From: Asterias amurensis
Taxonomy: Eukaryota > Echinodermata > Asteroidea > Forcipulatida > Asteriidae
DNA length: 64,000 nt
Reading direction: 5' to 3'
NCBI RefSeq assembly: GCF_032118995.1
Contig: NC_092669.1
Coordinates: 2,169,501 to 2,233,500 of the forward strand
In this document: in pieces, positions 10,083 to 19,689 of the stretch
Numbering within the stretch: the stretch's first letter is position 1
Layout of the letters: the number at the start of each line of letters is the position of its first letter
Notes under the pieces: model-generated
The model's input: only the letters and a program-made list of their open reading frames with translations
The model's database searches: none
Told to the model about the DNA's origin: nothing
Made by a program: the position numbers and the translations under genes

Positions 10083-10376
10083 ATTTATCTCTATCATACT
10101 GGGCCGATTTGACCCCAAAATGTTGATTTAAAATTCAATAGGTATTTTGATGGGGGTCGAGAAAGTTACAAGCTTTCATTTGAGCCATTGCTCGAAAAAG
10201 TCCGCCAATTATTAGTAGCAGTGAAATAAGTACGTTTTAAAAAAAGTTTTAAATCATTAAAAGTAAAAGTTAAACTTTTTTCGTTAGAGCGGGTGATACT
10301 CTTTTTGAAATACCATTCACTCAAAAATAAGTTGATTTTGATGTTTGGGGCCAAAAATCTGACATAGCATCTTTAA
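10083..10376. mobile_element. F6 TTAA element, copy 1
   Basis: Right end is ATCTGACATAGCATCTTTAA. The left part shares TCAATAGGTATTTTGATGGG and AAGCTTTCATTTGAGCCATT with the copy at 60359-60655, whose left end is the inverse TTAAAGATGCTATGTCAGAT. It is non-coding. Confidence 0.65.
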
Positions 10377-10584
10377 TGGATATAAGTGATTAGGTTCATC
10401 CCCATTTTGTTAATGTTGAGAAACGATATAAGTTGCATGAAAATGGTTTGCATTTTGTCTGAAGTGTTTTTATATTGGCTAATAAATGACGTAAACTCAG
10501 ATCAGTGCTTTAATGTAATTTATTAAGTATCATATTCGTGTATATATATTTTTATGATTAATAGGTCATAACATGTAAAAAGGC

Positions 10585-10735
10585 GTTTAAAAGACAATGG
10601 ACCAGTCTTCTCATTTGGTGTGTATGCATAAAACCACAAACCTGTGAAAAATTGAGCTCGATTGGTCGACGGAGTTGCGAAATAATAATGAAAGAAAAAA
10701 TTAATACCCTTGTCACACGGAGCTGTGTGCTTCAA
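10585..10735 (-). mobile_element. F1 element fragment
   Basis: Carries the F1 right-hand motifs ACCAGTCTTCTCA-TTGGTG, CCTGTGAAAAATTGAGCTC and AATAATGAAAGAAAAA. It is cut off at a following F3 fragment (about 10738-10790). Confidence 0.6.
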
Positions 10736-10790
10736 GGGCCCAATTTCATAGATCTGCTAAGCATGAAAATTTGCTATGCATGACATTTCT

Positions 10791-11100
10791 GAAAAGCGTT
10801 TGTAACCGTTTGTTATAAAATGCATATAGGTAGGAAGATGTTGTAAAAGTAGAATACAATGATCCACACCAGTTTGCTTCGAAATTGCGTGGTTGTCCTT
10901 TTACTAACACGGTCGGCCATTTATGGGAGTCAAAAGTTTGACTCCCATAAATGGCCGACCGTGTTAGTCGACGAGGTAAAAGGAAAACCGTGCAATTTCG
11001 AGGCATGTTTGTGTGGATCATTGTATTCTACTTTTACAACATCTTTCTACCCATATATGCATTTTATAACAAACGGTTTCTAACGTTTCAAACGCTTTTC
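10791..11100. mobile_element. F4 foldback element, about 310 bp
   Basis: Almost the whole element is an inverted repeat: GAAAAGCGTTTGTAACCG at the left pairs with the right end near 11100. The centre is a near-perfect palindrome, GGCCATTTATGGGAGTC/GACTCCCATAAATGGCC (about 10908-10968). A second, shorter copy at 40378-40615 shows TTAA-flanked ends. The ORFs here read through the palindrome and are not genes. Confidence 0.8.
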
Positions 11101-11279
11101 GCAGACCAACTCGACCGATCCAAGGCAACGTTTTTTAAGCACATGACTCAAATGATGTGATAGCCTGCCATAAATACACAACACAATCTATTATTTGCAC
11201 ATTCCCCCCCAAATAGTGCGTTCATATTCAAACGAATTTGATACTTTGGGTGCATACTTTTGTCTACATTATAAAGGGT

Positions 11280-11640
11280 GCGTTCGTTTAGCTTCTCGCT
11301 GGGTCGACCCCGCAGTGCTCACTCGGGTGAACCCCTGACAAGAGACCTTATCGCAAATACCAATGCGCAAGCGCAGACTGTTGAATGAGGTGCATTGTGG
11401 GATATATATGGATCAAATTTGGATACCGGCAAGACCACAATGCACCTAATTCCAAGCTTTACGCGCGCGCCCCGGTATTTGCGAAAAGGTGTAGAGCTAA
11501 TCGAACGATCACACTCGCCCTCTCGTGGTGACGGCATGCATGCTCCTCAAGTCAGGGCACTGGGGGATGACCCGGGTGAGCCCCGTCAAAGCTATTCGAA
11601 CGTTACGGGGCAGACCGGGGTCTCGTAAACGAAAAATTGG
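11280..11640. mobile_element. Composite foldback region
   Basis: The inner inverted repeat 11341-11491 pairs CCTTATCGCAAATACC with GGTATTTGCGAAAAGG, and GAGGTGCATTGTGG with CCACAATGCACC. Outer sequence (GGTGCGTTCGTTTAGCTTC, GGGTCGACCCCG) matches the ends of the element at 61486-61638. Confidence 0.6.
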
Positions 11641-11942
11641 AATGTGAGGAGTATACCCGGGTTGTCCACCATATATTATGGCTTTGTCAGCCTACCGGGA
11701 TACTAGTACACAAACTTCAAATAAAACAGGCTTGTGAGACTTCTTATTAGAGAACACAATAGCTTTATTTAATAACTTAACTTACGAGACTTAGGTAAAT
11801 TAAAGACGGAGACTCCAACCTCCCAGACCAGGCTAACGGCTACTGGCGATCAAAGGCCGCGCCCTGGTATAAGTACTATACCCCGTACTTAATTAGTATT
11901 CATAATATTACTACGCCATCATACGAAAAGTAGTCCCATAAC
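11641..11942. other. Spacer before duplication unit B
   Basis: No ORF of note, inverted repeat or splice-framed exon was found here. Confidence 0.4.
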
Positions 11943-12053
11943 AGTAGCCTCTAGCTCTCTCACCAACGACTCGCAGTCCCAAAGTCTTCCCACCTGGATT
12001 GTGGGTAAGTACTAAGACCCAATTTCATGGAGCTGCTTAAGCAAAATTGTTGC

Positions 12054-12808
12054 TTAAAGGCAGTGGACACTATTGGTAATTACTCAAAATAATTGTTAGT
12101 ATAAAACCTTACTTGATAACGAGTAATGGGGAGAGGTTGACACTGTAAAACGTAGTGAGAAACGGCTCGACTTCTGACGTGACGTAGTTTTCGTGAAAGA
12201 AGTAATTTTTCCACGAATTTGATTTCGAGACCTTAAAGCCATTGGACCCTTTCGGTACAGAAACAAACAAAAAGTTCACAGATTTACAAATAATTTACAG
12301 GGTTTACAGAAGTTAATGGTGAAAGACTTCTCTTGAAATATTAGTACATGAAATGCTTTACCTTTTGAGAAAACGGTAAAACAATACAAATTCTCGTTAA
12401 CGAGAATTACGGATTTATTTTAAACACATGTCATGACACGGCGAAACGCGCGGAAACATGGGTGGGTTTTTCCGTTGTTTTCTCCCGACTCCAATGACCG
12501 ATTGAGCCTAAACTTTCACAGGTTTGTTATTTGATATAGAAGTTGTGGTACACAAAGTGTGGGCCTTGGACAACACTGTTTACCGAAAGGGTCCAATGGC
12601 TTTAAGTTTAGAATTTGAGGTCCCGAAATCAAGCATCTCAAAGCACACAACTTCATGTGACAAGAGTGTTTTTTTCTTTCATTATTATCTCGCATCTTCG
12701 ACGACCAATTGAGCTCAAATGTTCACAGGTTTGTTATTTTATGCATAATGTTGAGATACACCAACTGTGAAGACTATTCTTTCACAATTACCAATAGTGT
12801 CCACTGTA
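12054..12808 (+). mobile_element. F1 TTAA element interrupted by an F2 element
   Basis: Ends TTAAAGGCAGTGGACACT and AATAGTGTCCACTGTAC. The two F1 parts rejoin exactly when 12233-12605 is ignored, as the uninterrupted duplicate at 5560-5943 shows. Confidence 0.85.
12233..12605. mobile_element. F2 TTAA foldback element nested in F1
   Basis: Ends TTAAAGCCATTGGACCCTTT and GGGTCCAATGGCTTTAA, flanked by TTAA on both sides. The inner arms pair AGAGAATT/AACGAGAATT regions. Other copies are at 33424-33798, 43611-43984 and 59708-60083. TTAA specificity is typical of piggyBac-mobilised elements, but the terminal bases do not match classical piggyBac ends, so the superfamily is open. Confidence 0.85.
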
Positions 12809-13364
12809 CAGAAGTTTGTACAAAGACTGATGTTTTGATTACTTTCTATTATTACAGTGACTAATCTGGTCCGTGTCATCGTCATTTTGTCCTTGTCGTG
12901 TCAAAATAGTCCCCTGATTGTCACAAGGACATGTACAAACACAGTATGATTATAACCATTTCCCCCTGCATGTTGGCTAGCATGCTAATTACACTCAATA
13001 ATATTATATTCTATTGAACATTCTTGACATTCTATATTGAATTATGCCGTACCCATCTTTTCAGAATTTGTTTTCAACTGTTTGTTTAATTGTCATTGTC
13101 AACATGGAATATACAGAATTGAATTGAATTGAATTTAGTCCTTCAGAGAAAAATACCGAATCCGACCGCCATTTTGTTCATGATCATGTTGCAAAACATA
13201 ATCGTCATAAATAATGAGACTAGTTTTGTTTGCCTCGTCTTTCTGGAAGTCAGTGGTTGGATCTCGGTTTATGTTAATTGTGGGTTATTTTTGTTGCCGA
13301 GGGCAGAATAAATTTATCTAAAAATAGATGTAAACCCTGCCTCCGCTTGTGCATTAGCCCTCAT

Positions 13365-13436
13365 AGCCTAGTGGTCATCAGTCGCGCTCAATTCGCTGAA
13401 ATCTACGAGTTCGAATCTGCGCACGGGATCAATATT
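13365..13436 (+). repeat. tRNA-like sequence
   Basis: Reads AGCCTAGTGGTCAT (A-box-like) then GAGTTCGAATCTGC (B-box-like) at tRNA spacing. The acceptor stem does not pair well, so it is a SINE head or tRNA pseudogene rather than a functional tRNA. Confidence 0.45.
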
Positions 13437-13439
13437 TTT

Positions 13440-15085
13440 GGTTACCCCCCAAACTAAAAAAAATATTTCTTTTTGTAATATTTAAGTTAGATTCTTATCT
13501 TTATATCGATAGTGTTGCCTTTTCTTTTTCTCAATTGTTAGCCCAACATAACATGTGTGCATGCATGACACGATGATGTTTGAAAAACACGGTAAGCGGA
13601 AAATGGTGATCATAAGCGCAGAGTTTGGTGGTTAAGAGTTCTGTGAAATCAAATCGTACTAGATCAAACATCAAACCACCGACCCCCAAAAATGTTAAAA
13701 ATCGTAATTAATTAACCACGTGACCCATATTTGCATATTTAATTGTACAAGGGGACAAAGTTGTTGGAACTTCCTGTTGATGCTGACATCATGAGAACAT
13801 CAGCATAAGTATTGGAGTTGTACTACCTATTGAACCACTTGGAGTGTTCAAGGAGACCAACACGTCAGTCTAGAGTCCAACTCTGATTGTAAATATCAAT
13901 TCAGGCATCATCTTCAATTTAATTTTATGCAACAAGCAAACTTATAAATTTTCTGATTTTATTTCAAAGGGTAACATAAATGGCTGTTAGCAAACGGTTT
14001 CCAACAAAAACTACATGGTGTACGTGCACAATATTCTTACTGGCCTCAAGCATTTACCTCTAGATAATAAATCAAGCATTCAGTTCAAAATGATAAAAGT
14101 TTGTTATCGCCACATTATTCAGCGAACCATGAATCATACACAGCTACTATTCACAAGAAAATCTATGTGTGGAGGGTAACATGACAAGGCACATGGCACA
14201 CAATGGAACCGGAGTTTAACAATGACAATCCCAAAAGTGCAATTCGTCAGCCATTGAAGTTTATTATACATGGGGCTGATGGTGATCAAAAGGATAAAAG
14301 TCTGTTGTCGATACAACCGCCCACTTATATTCAACATACCACGAATCACGGACCATATGCACAAAATAAAATATTCAAAAGAATATCCATATAATAGATT
14401 TGTCTGGTGTATAAACTAATGTCCCAGCCATGGGATTTTCGTGTGTTTTTGCTAGATTCCTCGCTCCCCAACCAAAGTGACTACAAAACGTCTCTAATGG
14501 ATAACAATGGTATATTTCGACATTCAGCAAGAGTTGTGGGGCCCATTTTCTCTAGTATTTATTTTTATCACACAACTAGTGTTCCCTTTTATGTTTTATT
14601 ATGATGTTGGGTATTTTGTTTATCTGTTTCATTTAAATATATGGTTTAGTTTTATTTTACGCTAACTGTTTTTGTGTTTGTTCTTCCTGTAATTTTGAAT
14701 TGTTTTGCCGCTACATAAGATTACACCCACTAAATAGAATTGCTTACATTGCTTTCTTCGTTAGAAAAAAAGGAGGGGGGGGGTCCGCACTCGTTAAGGT
14801 TTGCTTTTTATGGGCCCCTCCATCCCCTACATGTGTTTTGCATTGATTTTTAGTTTTTGTTTTCTATTATTGTACGATTGCATTTGCTTGTAATAAATTA
14901 TTTATTACCTTCTGTGTAGACTAAGCAAGTCTCGTGCGTATTTGAACTTGCGGGACCATTATGTTCCAAACCTTATGGAGTTTTACGTGGGACATTTTGT
15001 TTCGTCCAGACCATGAATGTTAGAAATATTGTTGGAAATGTAATACTAGTTAACGAAACGTATACAAGTAAAATCATTTCAACAA
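13440..15085. other. Non-coding interval unique to unit B
   Basis: AT-rich, with short non-overlapping ORFs that lack coding character. No inverted repeat or family match was recognised. A run of G occurs near 14776. Confidence 0.4.
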
Positions 15086-15089
15086 AAAA

Positions 15090-15432
15090 ATCCTACTTTC
15101 GGGATGTCGACTTCCCGAGATAAATTATCACAGGAAGACGACATCCTAATTTTAGGATGTCGACTTCCCGAGATAAATTATCACAGCAAGACGACATCCT
15201 ACTTTTGGGATATCGACATTCCGAGATAAATTATCACAGGAAGACGACATTCTTCTTTTAGAATGTCGACTTCCCGAGATAAATTATCACAGGGAGATGA
15301 CAACTGACGTTTAGGATGTCGACATACCAAGATAATTTATTACAGGAAGACGACATCCTACTTTTAGGATGCCGACATTCCGAGATAAATTATCACAGGA
15401 AGACGACATTCTTCTTTAAGAATGTCGACTGT
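15090..15432 (+). repeat. Satellite-like tandem array, about 60-bp unit
   Basis: About six units built on GATAAATTATCACAGGAAGA plus CGACATCCTA-TTTTAGGATGTCG. Each unit contains a short hairpin because GACATCCTA and TAGGATGTC are complementary. Individual units vary (for example GACATTCTTC). Confidence 0.85.
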
Positions 15433-15960
15433 TTGTAGTTATAAGACTCCTTGGGCATAGGAGAAAAATTTGGAAAAACCGTGACCTCAATTTGACCTCT
15501 ACTTCCGGGTCAACCGGAAGTGGGACCATATCTCAAGAACCACTCAACCTAATTTTCAATTTGTTTTCACTTACAGACTCCTTGACATTAATATTGACTG
15601 TGAAAACCCGTGACCCCATGTTGGCCTCTACGTCCGGGTGAACCGGAAGGGGGACCATACGCCAAGTACTATACAACCGATTTTCAATCCTTTTTGTTCA
15701 GTTTTATCCTCCTAAGGCATTAAAAATAAACTTTGAAAATCCATGACCCCAAGTTGACCTCTACTTCCGGGTCAACCAGAAGTGGCACCATATCTCAAGA
15801 ACTACACAACCGATTTTCGAACTTTTTTCAGATACAGTCTCCTTGGGCGTTAGAGATTAGCCTTAGGTTACCGTGACCCCATGAAGTGGCACCGTAACTC
15901 AAGACACTGTACAGTATTTGTCATACTTTTTTCAGTTATAGACTCCTTGGTAATTTTAAC
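15433..15960 (+). repeat. Tandem array, about 130-bp unit
   Basis: About four diverged units sharing AGACTCCTTGG, CCGTGACC-CA-TTGACC, CTACTTCCGGGTCAACC and ACCATATCTCAAGAAC. It lies next to the 15090-15432 array, inside the interval special to unit B. Confidence 0.8.
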
Positions 15961-16209
15961 ACATAATCAAAGCAAAAGAACACGGAACAGCTTTGTGTTT
16001 GTTCACAAACACCTAATGTCTAGTTTTATGATTATCTTTGTGTGAAAACCTTGCATGCTGCAATGATTATTATTATTCAGCGGGAAAACAAGCCCAGAGC
16101 GTTTGTAATGTAAAAACAATGTGTCGGGCGGCCATTTAAAAAAAAAAAAAAAAATCCTCATTTCATTTTTGAAAAAAGGGAGGATGCAGAGAAAAAAAAA
16201 CAGATTTAG

Positions 16210-16575
16210 ACTGGGTCGCTGTCTTTAAAGACAGATACATGCAACTCAGATCCAGTGATTTCATTTGGATACAATTATATCATTTGATAAAATAGGCAGA
16301 GACTAAAAGCTACCGTAGCTGGGTTTGTGTTGATTGGTCTGAGGTCACCTCGATTGACCAATCAAAACAGTACACGTACATGCATGTGGCTGTACTTGCA
16401 TGTGGATGTACTTGCATGTGGATGTTGGTGTAGAATTTGTGCGTATCTCCATGTGAAATGAATGTAGGCCAAAGGTGAATCTACACGCCGGCTTTGAGGC
16501 CGGTCTCTGGCGTTATTCACGAGCCTCGAAGTGTGACGTCAGTTGTTCAGGTTACCCGAGATTCTGTCGTCTCAT
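16210..16575 (+). promoter_or_regulatory. Amidase copy 3 upstream block with CRE-like site
   Basis: Nearly identical to 6930-7300, including GTGACGTCAGTTG. A long TTTA/T tract and a G run (about 16647-16708) separate it from the ATG. Confidence 0.35.
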
Positions 16576-16649
16576 GGGAAAATAATATAGGGCGGAAAAT
16601 ATTGATTCAAAAGAGGGAGCTATAGAAGTAGTCTGTACACAGGCCGCCA

Positions 16650-16683
<34 letters not shown>

Positions 16684-16854
16684 TTTTTTTTTTTTTGGGG
16701 GGGGGACAAAATCTCCTGTCACACATGCAGTAAAGTTTGTGATTGGAAGACTAATATTTTATTAATGTGAAATTCTTGCCTGTGAACGATCATAATAGAA
16801 TGTAACTTATCATCTTGACCAATTCTTTGCAGGTTTTTGTGAGGAGTTTTCAAG

Positions 16855-18216
16855 ATGTATCGTCTTACAATCGGAGATCTTCTGGACCGTTTCAAGAAAG
16901 GTACCCTGACGTGTGAAGGGTATACTAAGCGGATGATCCAGCGGGCTGAGGACCTGAAGGTTTTCAACTACTTCGTCTCCATGGACACAGAGCGGATGTT
17001 GCAAAAAGCCAAGGAGGCAGATGCCAGGTATCAGAGCAAGACCAATCGACCTCTTGAAGGAATCCTAATCGCCTTAAAGGATAACATCGACGTAGAAGGA
17101 GAGGCGACTGGAGCTTGTACTCCGGGTCTAGCTGGTCTCAAACCCAAGCACACAGCTGAGGTTGCTAAGAGGCTTTTTGACGCAGGGGCAATCCACGCTG
17201 GTAGGACCAACATGGATGAGCTAGCATTGGGGGTGTCGACCATCAATTCGTACACAGGAGATAGTCACAACTTTCACAACTTTGACTACATTTGCGGGGG
17301 GAGTAGCGGTGGAAGTGGAGGGGCCGTCGCCGCTGATATCGTCCCCGTTGCCCTAGGTACTGACACCGGTGGATCAATCCGAATTCCCTCTTCCTTCAGT
17401 GGGGTCTTCGGTCTGCGCACTACCAGTGGGCGTTGGCCGGCTGACTACGGCGTCAAGATGACGCATGTTCGTGACTCAGTTGGACCCCTCACAAGGAGCG
17501 CCAATGACATCGCGATCCTAGATCACGTGATGACAGGGGAGGAACCTCTCGATGACGTCACACCAGCAGAGATTAGAATTGGAGTGGCAAGACCTCACTT
17601 CTGGGAAGATTTAGACCCTACGGTCCAGGAATACGCGGAGAAATTCTTGGCAGAGCTCAAAGACAAAGGTTTTACCATCATAGACGAAGGTGAAGTTCCA
17701 GGAGTTGCTGAGATGTTTAGCAGCTACTTCCAACTAACCATAAACTATGAGCTCATCCCTCGACTTCAGGAGTACTTGGATCACCACGGACACAGAGTAC
17801 CAGTTGAAGAAGTCGTCAACAAGATAGCGTCACCAGATGTTAAAGAGCTCTTCAAGGATACAATGAAGAACCCAGTCAGTCCTGAGCTTTACCAGGAAAC
17901 GATGGCAGCCAGAGACAAGCTTAGAGAGGACATGAAGAAGTACTTCGAGGATCACCGACTTGACTGCATCCTCATGCCTGCCAACAAGATACCCCCGCCG
18001 TTGATAAGCGCATTTGACACGGATCCCACTCTGCTGATGGCGGTCCTCCAAAACTTTGACTGCGGTAACATTTGCAACAACCCATCCCTTGTGATTCCGG
18101 GTGGGCGTGTCAGAGGGAGTGGGGTGCCCTTTGGAATGCAGATTGAAGGTCTCACTGGGAATGATAGGCGTCTCATCGCAGTTGCAAGGGCGATCGAAAA
18201 AGCTCTGGAGCTGTAG
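16855..18216 (+). CDS. Amidase-signature hydrolase, copy 3 (mosaic)
   Basis: Full-length 453 residues with all catalytic positions: Lys75 (ALKDN), cis-Ser150 and Ser174 (GTDTGGSIR). Residue 121 is Asp (NMDELALG) rather than the His of copies 1 and 2. Most of the gene follows copy 2, including the DTDPTLLMAV C-terminal version. However, about 17605-17830 follows copy 1, giving MFSSYFQLTINYELIP and LQEYLDHHGHRVPVEEVV. The switch back is sharp at VNKIASPDV before KELFKDTMKNP. This pattern points to gene conversion or unequal crossing-over. The 3' splice site TTCTTTGCAG ends at 16832, 22 nt before the ATG. No downstream partner gene suggests a pathway. Confidence 0.95.
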   Translation: MYRLTIGDLLDRFKKGTLTCEGYTKRMIQRAEDLKVFNYFVSMDTERMLQKAKEADARYQSKTNRPLEGILIALKDNIDVEGEATGACTPGLAGLKPKHTAEVAKRLFDAGAIHAGRTNMDELALGVSTINSYTGDSHNFHNFDYICGGSSGGSGGAVAADIVPVALGTDTGGSIRIPSSFSGVFGLRTTSGRWPADYGVKMTHVRDSVGPLTRSANDIAILDHVMTGEEPLDDVTPAEIRIGVARPHFWEDLDPTVQEYAEKFLAELKDKGFTIIDEGEVPGVAEMFSSYFQLTINYELIPRLQEYLDHHGHRVPVEEVVNKIASPDVKELFKDTMKNPVSPELYQETMAARDKLREDMKKYFEDHRLDCILMPANKIPPPLISAFDTDPTLLMAVLQNFDCGNICNNPSLVIPGGRVRGSGVPFGMQIEGLTGNDRRLIAVARAIEKALEL

Positions 18217-18226
18217 ACTGTTTAAC

Positions 18227-18596
18227 CTTAGAGAAAGGGCGCACGTCCCCCATCACTTGCAGTGGCTGCGCCCATCGCCTCGTTGTGAATTAGCATTGTG
18301 ACGTATCTCATACATACATTTTAAGAAAGGCGTATCAGCCACTGTACTCTCTGATGTCGATGTCTGACGGCGGATGACGTAACAGACGCATTGTATACGT
18401 CACACCTTGGGACATCGCGCGTGTTACCCAGCGTTACATTAGAATCGTCGACCTGCACAAAACTACATCTTTACGTATTTTTTATATTAGAGAGAGTTGA
18501 ATCCACCACCAAAATTTGTCTTTGGAGATCCCAAGCTGTCTCTCGACACATCAAAATTATTATTAGGCCTAGTCCAAACCCACCAATATACTTATA
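18227..18596. other. Non-coding spacer
   Basis: Past the end of duplication unit B. It may hold the 3' UTR of amidase copy 3 and the start of the next gene. No signal is clear. Confidence 0.35.
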
Positions 18597-18673
18597 ATGA
18601 AGAAGTTGGAACTGGCACAGCTGTGCATAGCGTTCTTTGCTGTTGTAATGGCCTTTCTGTTCACCATAACTAC
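18597..18673 (+). CDS. Possible first exon encoding a hydrophobic segment
   Basis: ATG opens 25 codons (MKKLELAQLCIAFFAVVMAF onward), a classic hydrophobic N-terminal helix, ending in phase 2 at a strong donor (AC|GTAAGT). It can splice in frame to the G at 19689, which precedes the ATG of the membrane-protein gene, and would supply the missing first helix of a DRAM-type protein. No exon for the expected first loop was found between them, so the link is tentative. Confidence 0.35.
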
Positions 18674-19347
18674 GTAAGTTGCTCTTTTTTAATAGTGCAA
18701 GACATTGTTTCATGCATGCACACAAGACTAAAAAGTAGTCGCGATATGCTATGTGCACCAATTATACTCTAGCATTGGGACTTTTATTGGCGCTAAAGTT
18801 TGAAGATGTTGTTTAATTCTGCACGTGGTAATTTTCTCTAGGATTTGTGTGTTTCTCCCTTAGTCATGTTACACACTGGGATTGATTTCACGAAACAGCT
18901 ATAAAGTAATGTCTCTGCCGCAGCAATTATCTTTAAAGAGGGTTTTGATATCTTTTGTAGATCCAGTTTATGGCCATGACAATGACAAGAATTCACACTG
19001 TGAATGAAGAGTATGTAATAATTATTTACCTGTAGAAATTGTCAGCTTCATTTTAGTCGTCAACGCTTTTGAGCAAAATGGAAAGTAACAGAGCAACGTT
19101 TTCAGGCACACAAATTATTTTGTGCCATGCAACAAGGGTATTATTTTATGAAAATAAAAAAAAAAATTATTGGATATCACCACAGTGAGAATACTATAGT
19201 ATTTTGACAAAAACAAACCAAATGTGTCCACTGCCTTTAAATTCATAACGTAGCAGGATCAGTAATTAGACGTTGTGCACCATCTTAAGAAAGTTAAACA
19301 ACTACAATGTAATAGATGTTAAATTTGCATCGGGGATAATAATATTA

Positions 19348-19558
19348 ATTTTTGGTTTTTACCCATATACACCGATGTGTGTAGCACTGTATACTCAGTA
19401 CTTTCTAGTTGGTAAGACACTGCTCTAGAATTGCAAAGGTCGTGGGTTCGAATCCCACCCGAGTGAAATGCCTGTTATTGTTTTTTTTTCACAGCACTCG
19501 GGAAAGTACTGAGTATACAGTGCTACACACATCGGTGTATATGGGTAAAAACCAAAAT
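19348..19558. mobile_element. Foldback element with a tRNA-like core (SINE-C)
   Basis: Inverted arms TTTACCCATATACACCGATG and CATCGGTGTATATGGGTAAA also pair through ACTGTATACTCAGTACTTTC. They enclose a tRNA-like segment with TAGTTGGTAAGAC and GGGTTCGAATCCCAC. Related single-armed copies are at 21590-21770 and 39455-39625. Confidence 0.7.
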
Positions 19559-19689
19559 TGATAACTACAATGTAAATGTGAACGACCCTTTCAAGATGCC
19601 ACTATATCCCCGAGCCTCGTTATAAAACAAAGATGGCCGAAGAAATGATTGTTTGACAGCAGAGAGATGTATTTATTGCTCTACACAGG

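Larger units (their letters stand above)
11943..18226 (+). repeat. Segmental duplication, unit B (carries amidase copy 3)
   Basis: Partner of 5452-8937. Homologous parts are 11943-13325 (with an F2 element inserted at 12233-12605) and about 16030-18226. The 13326-16029 interval has no counterpart in unit A and holds a tRNA-like sequence and two tandem arrays. Confidence 0.85.

Noticed and set aside
18961-19010. Possible loop exon (PVYGHDNDKNSH) of the membrane-protein gene
   Set aside because: It looks like a DRAM first loop, but no reading phase connects it to both the 18673 donor and the 19689 acceptor without a stop.
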